DNA of 64,000 nucleotides from NCBI RefSeq assembly GCF_900143545.1, contig NZ_FREV01000008.1, forward strand, positions 120,832-184,831, read 5' to 3'. The DNA is from Loktanella sp. Alg231-35. GTDB lineage: Bacteria > Pseudomonadota > Alphaproteobacteria > Rhodobacterales > Rhodobacteraceae. Each line of letters opens with the position of its first letter. The first letter of the stretch is position 1. Below the pieces are notes generated by a model that was given only the letters and a program-made list of their open reading frames with translations, did no database searches and was not told where the DNA came from. Positions 1-7,018 of the stretch are shown piece by piece. The position numbers and the translations under genes are program-made.

Positions 1-119
1 TGGACCTCAAAGATGTGATCCTTGGGGCACTTCCGTTCATCGCCGCACTGGCCGTTCTGATCGGCCTGCTTTTGGCCTTCCCGCAGATCGCGCTCTATCT
101 TCCCGGACTTGCGAGTTGA
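1..119 (+). CDS. TRAP transporter large permease, C-terminal end (partial)
   Basis: The window opens inside a gene. The frame beginning at base 3 encodes 38 residues, mostly hydrophobic, containing LKDVILGALPFIAALA, and stops with TGA at 117-119. The tail resembles the end of DctM/TRAP large permeases: the complete DctM at 48496-49779 ends in a similar IKDVIKGAIPFVFAMF stretch. It would be the last membrane segment of an inner-membrane Na+-coupled organic-acid importer. The next gene starts inside its stop codon, so the hydrolase is probably in the same operon. The substrate cannot be told; the nearby cuyA makes a C3 sulfonate such as cysteate possible. Confidence 0.7.
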   Translation, partial: DLKDVILGALPFIAALAVLIGLLLAFPQIALYLPGLAS

Positions 120-883
120 GTGAACATCGGATGTTGAACTATCACCGCAACGGAACCGGCCAGGCACTGGTCATGCAGCATGGCTTTTATGGTGGCGGCG
201 GGTACTTCGCGCATCAGGCGGCAGCGCTTGGTCATATGTATGATGTCATCGCGCCTGATTTGCCGGGATTTGCCGGAAGCAACGCTGTGGATGCGGTTTC
301 GACAATAGAAGCACTTTCAATCGCACAGGTCGGATTGCTGGATGAGTTGGGCATCGACAAGTTCCACCTGCTTGGGCATTCGATGGGCGGGATGGTCGCA
401 CTTCAAACCGCATTGGACCATCCCGACCGGGTACAGAAACTGGTCCTGTATGCCACCAACAGCTCGGGCAATTTGCAAGGTCGGTTCGAGACCTTCGATG
501 AAACCAAGGCCCGTGTCCGTGCCGAGGGCGTCGATGCGGTTGCCCGGAAAGTCACAGCGACTTGGTTTGCCGAGTATGAGCGCGCACCGATGTTCCAGTT
601 CTGCCTGTCTGCTGGTGCGGGCGCAGCACGCGCCGCCATCGAGGGGGCGTTGGAGGCATTCCAGAAATGGGATGTCAGCCATCGGTTACACGAATTGCAG
701 ATGCCGGTGCTGGTGATCAGCGGCGACAAAGACCGATCTTATTCAGTTGATGGGCTTGTTCAGCTGACCAAAGGGATCGAAAACGCCGAACTGTGCCTTT
801 TGCCCGGCGGGGCACATTGCGTCCATCTTGAACAATCCGATGTCTTCAATTCTGTCCTTGCTCGGTTCTTTTCCAAGCGCTGA
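116..883 (+). CDS. alpha/beta hydrolase
   Basis: A 255-residue alpha/beta-hydrolase fold protein. The nucleophile elbow is GHSMGG (Ser near residue 89), the acid is probably the Asp in SGDKDRS, and the base is the His in GGAHCVHLE near the C-terminus; an oxyanion-hole HG motif (MQHGF) sits near residue 22. There is no signal peptide, so it should be cytoplasmic. The start given is TTG at 116, which overlaps the TGA of the upstream TRAP gene; an ATG at 131 (MLNYHRNG) is an equally good start. The coupling to a transporter suggests an esterase or C-C hydrolase acting on the imported compound. The substrate is unknown. Confidence 0.8.
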   Translation: MSEHRMLNYHRNGTGQALVMQHGFYGGGGYFAHQAAALGHMYDVIAPDLPGFAGSNAVDAVSTIEALSIAQVGLLDELGIDKFHLLGHSMGGMVALQTALDHPDRVQKLVLYATNSSGNLQGRFETFDETKARVRAEGVDAVARKVTATWFAEYERAPMFQFCLSAGAGAARAAIEGALEAFQKWDVSHRLHELQMPVLVISGDKDRSYSVDGLVQLTKGIENAELCLLPGGAHCVHLEQSDVFNSVLARFFSKR

Positions 884-955
884 CCATTTCTCATCCATCC
901 CTACATCTCGGCCACATTGGCTCTTCCTGTCAGATCTCCCGAAAGGATCTCTTCA

Positions 956-1972
956 ATGCACCTTGCTCGTTTCCCCCGCCGCTTTCTTGCCCACCTTCCC
1001 ACGCCGCTGGAACGGATGGACCGCCTCAGCAAAGAATTGAATGGCCCGGAAATCTGGATCAAGCGCGACGATTGTACCGGCCTTTCCACCGGCGGCAATA
1101 AAACCCGAAAACTGGAATTCCTGATGGCCGAGGCCGAACTTCAGGGTGCCGATATGGTGATGACCCAAGGCGCAACGCAGTCAAACCATGCGCGCCAGAC
1201 TGCGGCCTTTGCCGCCAAACTAGGCATGGAGTGCCATATCCTTTTGGAAGATCGTACCGGATCAAACAACGCGAACTACAACAACAACGGCAACGTCCTG
1301 CTTGACCATCTGCACGGCGCCACCACGGAAAAGCGCCCCGGTGGCCTAGATATGAACGCCGAGATGGAAGCCGCCGCCGACAAGCTGCGCGCAGATGGCA
1401 AAAAGGTCTATACCATTCCCGGTGGTGGCTCGAACCCCACGGGCGCTCTTGGATACGTGAACTGTGCTTTTGAAATGCTGTCACAAGTGAACGACAACAA
1501 TACCAGAATTGACCACATTGTTCACGCCACCGGCAGCGCAGGCACACAAGCGGGCCTGATCGTCGGCCTGAAGGCGATGAATGCACAAATCCCTCTCTTG
1601 GGTATTGGCGTTCGGGCACCAAAACCGATGCAGGAAGAAAACGTTTACAACCTCGCCTGTGCAACCGCTGAAAAGCTTGGCTGCGCAGGGGTTGTGCAGC
1701 GCGAAGACGTCGTTGCAAACACAGACTATGTTGGTGAAGGCTACGGTATTCCCACCGAAAGCGGCATCGAAGCCATCCAGATGTTTGCCGAACTGGAATC
1801 GATCCTGCTTGACCCCGTTTACTCTGCCAAAGGGGCGGCCGGTTTCATTGACCTGATCCGCAAAGGACATTTCAAGAAAGGCGAACGTGTCGTCTTCCTG
1901 CACACAGGCGGGTCTGCGGCCCTGTTTGGCTATGATACTGCGTTCGACTTCACCGGTCGCTGGGTTGGCTAA
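956..1972 (+). CDS. cuyA: L-cysteate sulfo-lyase (D-cysteine desulfhydrase family)
   Basis: The 338-residue product belongs to the PLP-dependent tryptophan-synthase-beta-like family that includes D-cysteine desulfhydrase and ACC deaminase. The N-terminus [20 protein letters not shown] and the block [18 protein letters not shown] fit what I remember of roseobacter CuyA; the Lys of GGNKTRK is the expected PLP-binding lysine. CuyA cleaves L-cysteate to pyruvate, sulfite and ammonium in the cytosol. ATG 956 is chosen because GAAAGGA lies 8 bases upstream; upstream in-frame starts lack a ribosome site. The next gene is a broken cuyZ-like exporter, the usual cuyA partner. D-cysteine desulfhydrase is the alternative call. 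Confidence 0.85.
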   Translation: MHLARFPRRFLAHLPTPLERMDRLSKELNGPEIWIKRDDCTGLSTGGNKTRKLEFLMAEAELQGADMVMTQGATQSNHARQTAAFAAKLGMECHILLEDRTGSNNANYNNNGNVLLDHLHGATTEKRPGGLDMNAEMEAAADKLRADGKKVYTIPGGGSNPTGALGYVNCAFEMLSQVNDNNTRIDHIVHATGSAGTQAGLIVGLKAMNAQIPLLGIGVRAPKPMQEENVYNLACATAEKLGCAGVVQREDVVANTDYVGEGYGIPTESGIEAIQMFAELESILLDPVYSAKGAAGFIDLIRKGHFKKGERVVFLHTGGSAALFGYDTAFDFTGRWVG

Positions 1973-2046
1973 CGCCAGATCTTGAATACTGGCGCGCTTG
2001 GGCTTGCTCCAGGCGCCTTCCGCCTTCTGCAAATTTCACTGCTCAG

Positions 2047-2569
2047 GTGCGAACAATGATATCGCAGATCAAATCCCTATGGGACACCCATTTTGGCGGC
2101 GCGCTGTTGGTGTGCGTGATTGCCGCCGCCGCAACCATTTTGTCCGAGCATTACGGCGCGCCTGCGATGCTATTTGCCCTGCTGATCGGGATGGCATTCC
2201 ACTTTCTTTACGACGATCAAAAATTCACGCCGGGATTGGAGTTCTCGGCCAAAACCCTGCTCCGGCTGGGCGTTGGTCTGCTGGGGCTGCGCCTGAGCAT
2301 CGGTGATGTAGAGAATTGGGGTCTTGTGGCTGTCGCCGCAGTAGGCGGATTTGTCATGGCGACACTCGCCCGCGGAGCGGTCCTGTCTTTCATGTTTGGG
2401 CGTCGGTTGGCTTTCGGACTTTTGGCCGGGGGCGATAGCCATTTGCGGGGCATCCGCAGCTCCGGCCATTGCTTCGGTTCTGCCAGCACGCGGTGATCGG
2501 GAGCAGGACACGCTCTTCGTGGTCATCGGTGTTACCGCGCTTTCGACAATCGCGATGGTTGCTTATTTG
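2047..2569 (+). pseudogene. cuyZ: cuyZ-like YeiH-family sulfate/sulfite exporter, frameshifted and truncated
   Basis: The reading starting at 2047 (MRTMISQIKSLWDTHFGGA) encodes the first half of a YeiH/PSE-family membrane protein, with hydrophobic segments and LLIGMAFHFLYDD. Near 2431, in a run of five G, the homology moves to the next frame (AIAICGASAAPAIASVLPA, then VVIGVTALSTIAMVAYL). It ends at about 2569, where unrelated sequence from an integrase remnant begins. Intact members have about 330 residues; some 170 remain. In cuyA operons this exporter is thought to remove the sulfite or sulfate released. Export here must rely on another gene, if it happens at all. Confidence 0.75.
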
Positions 2570-2901
2570 CAGCATAGATATCAGTCGTACCAACTTGCTC
2601 ATGACCCAATCAAAGTACCACTCCGCTCTATGAGCCATTGGTTTAACAAAGACACCATTTGCGCGGTGATCGGTGTGATCCGCATCTTGCGGCCTTTCCC
2701 AACGCAACTGATGTGCGCGCCGGAGCCAAGATGAAGGTCACCAATATCGAGGTTGATGATCTCGGACATGCGCATCCCGGAGTCAGCGGCGAGCGTAAAG
2801 AACACCTTATCACGTCTGCCGGTCCAACTGTGGCGGTCCGGAGCAGCCAGCAGCACCATCAGTTCCTGTTCATCAAGGAACGTATTGCCGAAAAAATGCA
2901 C
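2565..2901 (-). pseudogene. tyrosine recombinase remnant with internal deletion
   Basis: From 2901 downward the minus strand encodes MHFFGNTFLDEQELMVLLAA and ADSGMRMSEIINLDIGDLH, the region around the first catalytic Arg of a XerD/phage-type integrase, and stops at 2599. Directly after, in another frame, comes LGHEQVGTTDIYAA (about 2565-2615), which is the C-terminal LGH block with the catalytic Tyr. The HxxR part and surrounding region are missing. It is a remnant with an internal deletion, wedged between broken cuyZ and the hydrolase at 2873-3826, and marks an old insertion. Confidence 0.7.
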
Positions 2902-3826
2902 AAATATCCTGAATTACCATTTTACTGATGTTTGGTCGTTCACAGAGCAGATCGTGTTTCGCATCATTAACGATGGTGAATGCACCATCTCGCCAGTTAG
3001 ACATTCGATCTTCTATTGATTTTCGACCAACGGTTACATCATATTTGCCGACAAAAGCCGAGCAGGGAACTTCAGGAGACCGGATATTAGATAGTCTATC
3101 ACACTCAGTTAACCCTTCATAAAGCCACCTCATGCTCGGTGCCCCTATATGAGCCTCGGGGAACAGGGTCGCCTGCCTGATAAAATATTCGTACATAGGT
3201 CGATCATTCGTGATTGAGTTGCTCTCAAATGATCTATGGAGAGCGTAACTGTTTCCTTTTTGAGATTTAGTATACATCTCACCTAGGCCGGCCATGACTG
3301 CAAGACGTGACAACGGCTTAGCTAAGGACTCCAGAAACGAAGGAACCGCAATACTCCACATTGGAGCGGTGAACGCACCTGCAACGACTGGAATACCATC
3401 AATCAATGATCGCAAACCGATGTTGCCGCCCATCGAATGTCCAAATAAATACCACGGTTTGGGGAGATTCAGTGATCTTGCCGCTTCTATCATTGCGACA
3501 ACATCTTTCTGATAGTCCGAAAAGTGACGAACATGGCCGAGATGAGCGTCCGAAGCCACTCTGTCAGACAGTCCCTGACCTCGCCAATCTATTGAAAATA
3601 TGGCAAATCCTTGTTCCAGAAAACTAGGAAGGGTTCTTCCGTATTTCTCGATAAACTCAGCGCGTCCAGTAAAAAACAAAATCGTTCCGTTAACCGCTCG
3701 TTCGTCACACCACATACCGACCCGAAGGCGAACCTTGTCTTCAGTATTGATCCAATAGGCAGCCCCAACTTCGTCGGACTCAGCCACTTCATTGTTTAGC
3801 GGGGCTATTTCCATGATGTGTCTCAT
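2873..3826 (-). CDS. alpha/beta hydrolase, lysophospholipase/monoacylglycerol-lipase type
   Basis: A 317-residue serine hydrolase of the S33/Hydrolase_4 type. FFTGRAEFIEKYGRTLPSFL and IDWRGQGLSDR are typical of PldB-like lysophospholipases. The nucleophile elbow is GHSMGGN, the acid is the Asp in GKYDVTVG and the base the His in DAKHDLL. It overlaps the end of the membrane-protein gene at 3789 by 38 bases, which suggests translational coupling; a second Met at 3814 reduces the overlap. Its C-terminal 10 codons overlap the integrase remnant, so the tail may be altered. I recall a roseobacter pair annotated RcgR (putative quorum-lactone hydrolase) and RcgA (putative transporter) with this arrangement, but could not verify it. 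Confidence 0.75.
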   Translation of the reverse strand: MRHIMEIAPLNNEVAESDEVGAAYWINTEDKVRLRVGMWCDERAVNGTILFFTGRAEFIEKYGRTLPSFLEQGFAIFSIDWRGQGLSDRVASDAHLGHVRHFSDYQKDVVAMIEAARSLNLPKPWYLFGHSMGGNIGLRSLIDGIPVVAGAFTAPMWSIAVPSFLESLAKPLSRLAVMAGLGEMYTKSQKGNSYALHRSFESNSITNDRPMYEYFIRQATLFPEAHIGAPSMRWLYEGLTECDRLSNIRSPEVPCSAFVGKYDVTVGRKSIEDRMSNWRDGAFTIVNDAKHDLLCERPNISKMVIQDICAFFRQYVP

Positions 3827-4991
3827 CCAAGACGAAGTTTCTACCGCGATGGGTCAACACGCAATAAGCCGTCACGACTATCGAAAGCAACAGCAATAGT
3901 GAAAAACCCTTCACTTGGCCAACGCTGAAAAAGTTAACTAGTAAGAGAACCACAACAATCAGCCACCTGCCCCATGGGGCATATGTCTTGGGGTAACGTT
4001 CAGAAAAGTCGCCTCCATCGTCCAGAAGTGCTTTGGCGCTAAAATAGATATACAAAAAAACACCGGCGATTACCGAGGTGAATATGATGGTTGAAAACTG
4101 ACTCAATGAATACCCGACGATGATATTATCGTGCTGTTCGGAACTCTCAAATACCTGAATAAAATCAGTGTAAAGCCACGTTAGGATATCCTTACTGCTA
4201 ACAGAAATGTACATCGCATAGAGTTTTATGCTTGTGCTAATCCAAAGGGCTAGAATCGTTCCTAAGAATATGTTTTCGACCAGCCTCACGCCAACAAATC
4301 GCATTTTCGCAGCGTCACTTGCCCTGATCATGTTGGTGTTTTCTTTGAAGAGATCAGAAAAATCCGACCAAACGGCGTACAGAAACACAAAACCGGCGTT
4401 TAGAAAGAAGAACACGAGCGCGGCAAAGAAAATGTAAATTCCTGATAGGGACAATGCGGCTCCCACAGACATAATATCCGGCCGCGCTAAAATGATTATG
4501 GGCCAGCTTACCGCTATATTCCCTAGTTCATTGCGCAAAATTGGTATCAGGTAGCCACCCACCCATTGTAGAAGGAAAACAAAGAATGCGCTGATAGCTA
4601 TGGCGAGCCAAAGAAGTATCGACAGCGAACTAACCTTCTCTAACCAGCCCTCATGAGGGCTTCGTCGCCCGCCGTTCAAAAATAACGTGCGGGCATCAGT
4701 TTTCCAAAAGTTAATTGTTCGTGACACAGTCATTAAGAAAAAGGGTAGCAGAACTAGATCATGGATAATCCAGCTTGGACTCCAAATGTATCCGACCTGC
4801 TTATTTGTCCCATCCGGGGTCGTGTAAGTTACACTTAGAACACCTAATACAGCTGCAAGAAACAGGATACCCGTCAGCCAAAACCAAACCACCACCGATG
4901 GAGTCACTGGGTCAGCGAAAAGTACCTCTAGCTGTGCTGATATTTGGCGTTTTCGACGTACCTTGGGTGGCTGGATGCTGGTATCGCGCAC
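3789..4991 (-). CDS. multi-pass membrane protein, probably the C-terminal part of a frameshifted gene
   Basis: A 400-residue protein with a basic N-terminus (PPKVRRKRQ) followed by about nine hydrophobic segments, including VVWFWLTGILFLAAVLGVL, LLWLAIAISAFFVFLLQW and WLIVVVLLLVNFFSVG. It is an inner-membrane protein of no family I can name with certainty. The only nearby start is GTG 4991, with no convincing ribosome site. The frame stays open upstream to about 5100 and there encodes hydrophilic linker-like sequence, so the gene is probably the 3-prime part of the gene at 4928-5542. I vaguely recall RcgA-family putative transporters with such an N-terminal extension. Confidence 0.6.
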   Translation of the reverse strand: MRDTSIQPPKVRRKRQISAQLEVLFADPVTPSVVVWFWLTGILFLAAVLGVLSVTYTTPDGTNKQVGYIWSPSWIIHDLVLLPFFLMTVSRTINFWKTDARTLFLNGGRRSPHEGWLEKVSSLSILLWLAIAISAFFVFLLQWVGGYLIPILRNELGNIAVSWPIIILARPDIMSVGAALSLSGIYIFFAALVFFFLNAGFVFLYAVWSDFSDLFKENTNMIRASDAAKMRFVGVRLVENIFLGTILALWISTSIKLYAMYISVSSKDILTWLYTDFIQVFESSEQHDNIIVGYSLSQFSTIIFTSVIAGVFLYIYFSAKALLDDGGDFSERYPKTYAPWGRWLIVVVLLLVNFFSVGQVKGFSLLLLLSIVVTAYCVLTHRGRNFVLDETHHGNSPAKQ

Positions 4992-5542
4992 TTCGTCACG
5001 TTCATTGTGAGCATGAGTGGATTGATAGCCGTCAACTCCGTCGCTGTCCGAGTGCTGAACATCGGATTTTCTGAGAAACCCTGTTTCGTGGTTTTTGTCC
5101 TAGGCCCAATATCTCTGGTTACGTCTGCTGTTTCGACGCGCTGGCTTTCCTTTCCCTCAAAGGATGTGCTCCCACCTTCACAGTTACGGCCCTCGATGAA
5201 GACCCTACGAGCGGATAGAAGAGCTGTTTGCCAATCGGAAATCTCATCCGGGCTACCGCACCCAAATATTTGCGCCAACCAACGGCAGTTCGTTGTGCTA
5301 ATATTTCGCTTGTTCTTGCTATCAAACCAATACTGTACGGTGCGAAGATCTACAGATGCGTCGGGGTGATCGATCTCCGAAATCGCATTTGCTAATGTGT
5401 TGGGTGTCCATTTGTTCTTAGGAATACCCTTTGAATCGACGATTTGACCGATACCTCTTTCAACGGCATACAGAAACAGCTCTTTGATGTCGCGCCCGTC
5501 TGACGGCGGCACCTCATAAAGCTTTCCACGCTTAATCAACAT
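4928..5542 (-). CDS. cytoplasmic N-terminal domain of the same membrane protein (probable frameshift)
   Basis: This 204-residue frame begins MLIKRGKLYEVPPSDGRDIK and contains TPNTLANAISEID, RTVQYWFDSK and CRWLAQIFGCGSPDEISDWQ, a helical block like a small DNA-binding or regulatory domain. Its last 55 residues look like out-of-frame sequence, while the frame of 3789-4991 reads a sensible hydrophilic linker over the same bases (from about 5100 to 4991). A single-base loss near the AAAAA run at about 5095 would join both into one protein of about 584 residues: an N-terminal soluble domain plus a multi-pass membrane domain. Either the gene is broken here or the base is a sequence error. Confidence 0.5.
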   Translation of the reverse strand: MLIKRGKLYEVPPSDGRDIKELFLYAVERGIGQIVDSKGIPKNKWTPNTLANAISEIDHPDASVDLRTVQYWFDSKNKRNISTTNCRWLAQIFGCGSPDEISDWQTALLSARRVFIEGRNCEGGSTSFEGKESQRVETADVTRDIGPRTKTTKQGFSENPMFSTRTATELTAINPLMLTMNVTKCAIPASSHPRYVENAKYQHS

Positions 5543-5664
5543 TCACAACCCTGCGCATTGTTGCGTCCTCGATTCAACGGTTGCTCTTCAGAACTCAGGA
5601 TATAGCCTTTCCAAGCTTTATCCTAGGAATTTAGTTGAAGTAAATCAATAAGATAAATGTCGTT

Positions 5665-5704
5665 TGTTCGTTCTTGTTCAGTTCCGTTCACTTCTGTTCG
5701 TTAT
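5665..5704. repeat. four tandem 10-bp GTTC repeats
   Basis: Between the divergent genes starting at 5542 (minus) and 5810 (plus) the sequence repeats TGTTCGTTCT, TGTTCAGTTC, CGTTCACTTC, TGTTCGTTAT. GTTC recurs at 5666, 5676, 5686 and 5696, exactly one helical turn apart. The place and phasing fit a binding array for a regulator on one DNA face. The small helical domain encoded at 4928-5542 is an obvious candidate; that is inference. Confidence 0.55.
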
Positions 5705-5809
5705 TTGTCTGGAGTACTTCTCTTACAATCAACAATAGGTTGCATCAATTTTAGTAGCAAAACCGTTTCAAGTTTTCGGTGCAGTAGCCAACATCGAGAG
5801 GAAGATGAA

Positions 5810-6235
5810 ATGAATTTCGAGAAGATAATACCATACGCCTCAATGCGTCTGGCCGGGGCCGCGTTCATATCGTCAAGCAATCGCCGGATAACATCGAAAA
5901 TCGGAGCCGTGATGGAGACGGATCAGTCTGAACTAATACTCTGGCTGCATGCCTACCCATTGATGGGACACAACGTCCAGCTGTCGTTCATTCATGAACA
6001 AGGCAAAGGAACATCGGATGTGTCCGTTATCATCGACCACGACACACTGAAGTCCGAGTTTTCTATTGGCGAAGCTGAGTTCAGTGGGAAGAATGCTACG
6101 GTTCGCTTGTTCAGTGTACCGGTCTTTCAGGCGACTTTGAAGCTGGCATCACCAGCAACTCCAGTTCCACGCATTGATGCCGAGTCACTGACCCTCCAAA
6201 ATGAGGGTCATCACGCCCTAGGCTCCGCACGGTAA
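5810..6235 (+). CDS. hypothetical protein
   Basis: A 141-residue protein starting MNFEKIIPYASMRLAGAAFI. The ATG at 5810 is preferred over an upstream ATG at 5657 because GAGAGGAAG lies just before it and the extra 51 residues would run through the GTTC repeat region. No signal peptide, transmembrane segment or family motif is evident. The middle (LILWLHAYPLMGHNVQLSF) alternates hydrophobic residues like a beta-rich domain. It is divergent from the membrane-protein gene and followed by an IS110 scrap. Function unknown. Confidence 0.5.
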   Translation: MNFEKIIPYASMRLAGAAFISSSNRRITSKIGAVMETDQSELILWLHAYPLMGHNVQLSFIHEQGKGTSDVSVIIDHDTLKSEFSIGEAEFSGKNATVRLFSVPVFQATLKLASPATPVPRIDAESLTLQNEGHHALGSAR

Positions 6236-6329
6236 ACCGCCCGAAGCCCAGAACTCCGCTGTCGCTATTTCGTTGAGTCAATACGGGCCCTGAGGTCTCT
6301 ACGAGCCCTCGACGCCCATTTGTCTCATA

Positions 6330-6464
6330 CGAACAGAAACAGCTCCGATCTGCCCATACGGCATCCATCGCCATTTGACTAAGCTGGGTTTGGACTGTGC
6401 CGTTGCCTCGCCCTCAATGATCCCGCGTAAATCGGGCGACCGGATCAAGACAGACCGGCGCGAT
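6330..6464 (+). pseudogene. IS110-family transposase fragment
   Basis: The frame through 6351 reads [20 protein letters not shown] followed by [18 protein letters not shown], which matches the conserved DEDD-transposase stretch of IS110 elements (usually GY.IYR.L...G.DC.VVAPS.IP...GDRVKTDRRDA). Homology is lost after 6464. Neither the start, the other catalytic acids nor the C-terminal part is present, so this is a dead scrap. The rest of 6236-7018 contains a CCGCCCTCCGGGCGG hairpin near 6620 and the two-hairpin leader described at 6921, but no gene I can support. Confidence 0.7.
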
Positions 6465-6920
6465 GGTGAGCCATGTGGTCGCCATCGGTTCGAGATCCAT
6501 GGCGAACGATGCTGGCCCGGCTGTGGCGCGCTGGAGAGCTTACACCGATTTGGAGAGCCTATGCGGGGCGACGCTCGATGTGACGCGATCCTAATAACAG
6601 CTAATACGTCGATCCAGAACGCCGCCCTCCGGGCGGCTTAGCTTGATTTCCGTCTGTCGGGTGGCCGGTGATTTCCCTTAGCAGATTCATTCTGGCTCCC
6701 AACCGCGCAAAGCGCGGTCCTCCTCTGCGTTCCGGCCCTGCGGGTGTTCACCAGCCTGAATCAGCACGGGTCATCTTTCACCGGCCCCCTCTGCGCCGAA
6801 AGAACGCAGGAAGGGGGATTGGGGGCTAACGACACCGAAGCCCCCCCTGCCCTGCCCCACCGGCAAGTGGGATACAGCCGCTCTTGTCTGAAGACTGCGC
6901 CCAAATTCAAACAAAAAGAG

Positions 6921-6970
6921 AAAAGGCGGCTTCGCCGTTCATCGATCCCAGTTGGGATCGGAAAGAGAGC
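6921..6970 (+). promoter_or_regulatory. two-hairpin 5-prime leader, copy 1
   Basis: Two short stem-loops lie in a row: GGCGGCTTCGCCG (6925-6937) and CGATCCCAGTTGGGATCG (6943-6960), followed by GAAAGAGAG, about 50 bases before the ParB-like gene at 7019. The same arrangement, with compensating base changes, stands at 59129-59173 before the DUF736 gene. The shared order and spacing point to a conserved untranslated leader or processing signal. Confidence 0.6.
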
Positions 6971-7018
6971 CTTTACCCGATGGTCGAGGCCCAGATTCAC
7001 CAAAAGAAGGAACGACAA

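Noticed and set aside
1059..1718. 219-codon minus-strand frame opposite cuyA
   Set aside because: Antisense shadow in high-GC DNA; cuyA is well supported on the other strand.
6375..6641. 88-codon open frame as a gene
   Set aside because: Its first third is IS110 transposase sequence without a start region, the rest is unrelated; treated as a remnant.
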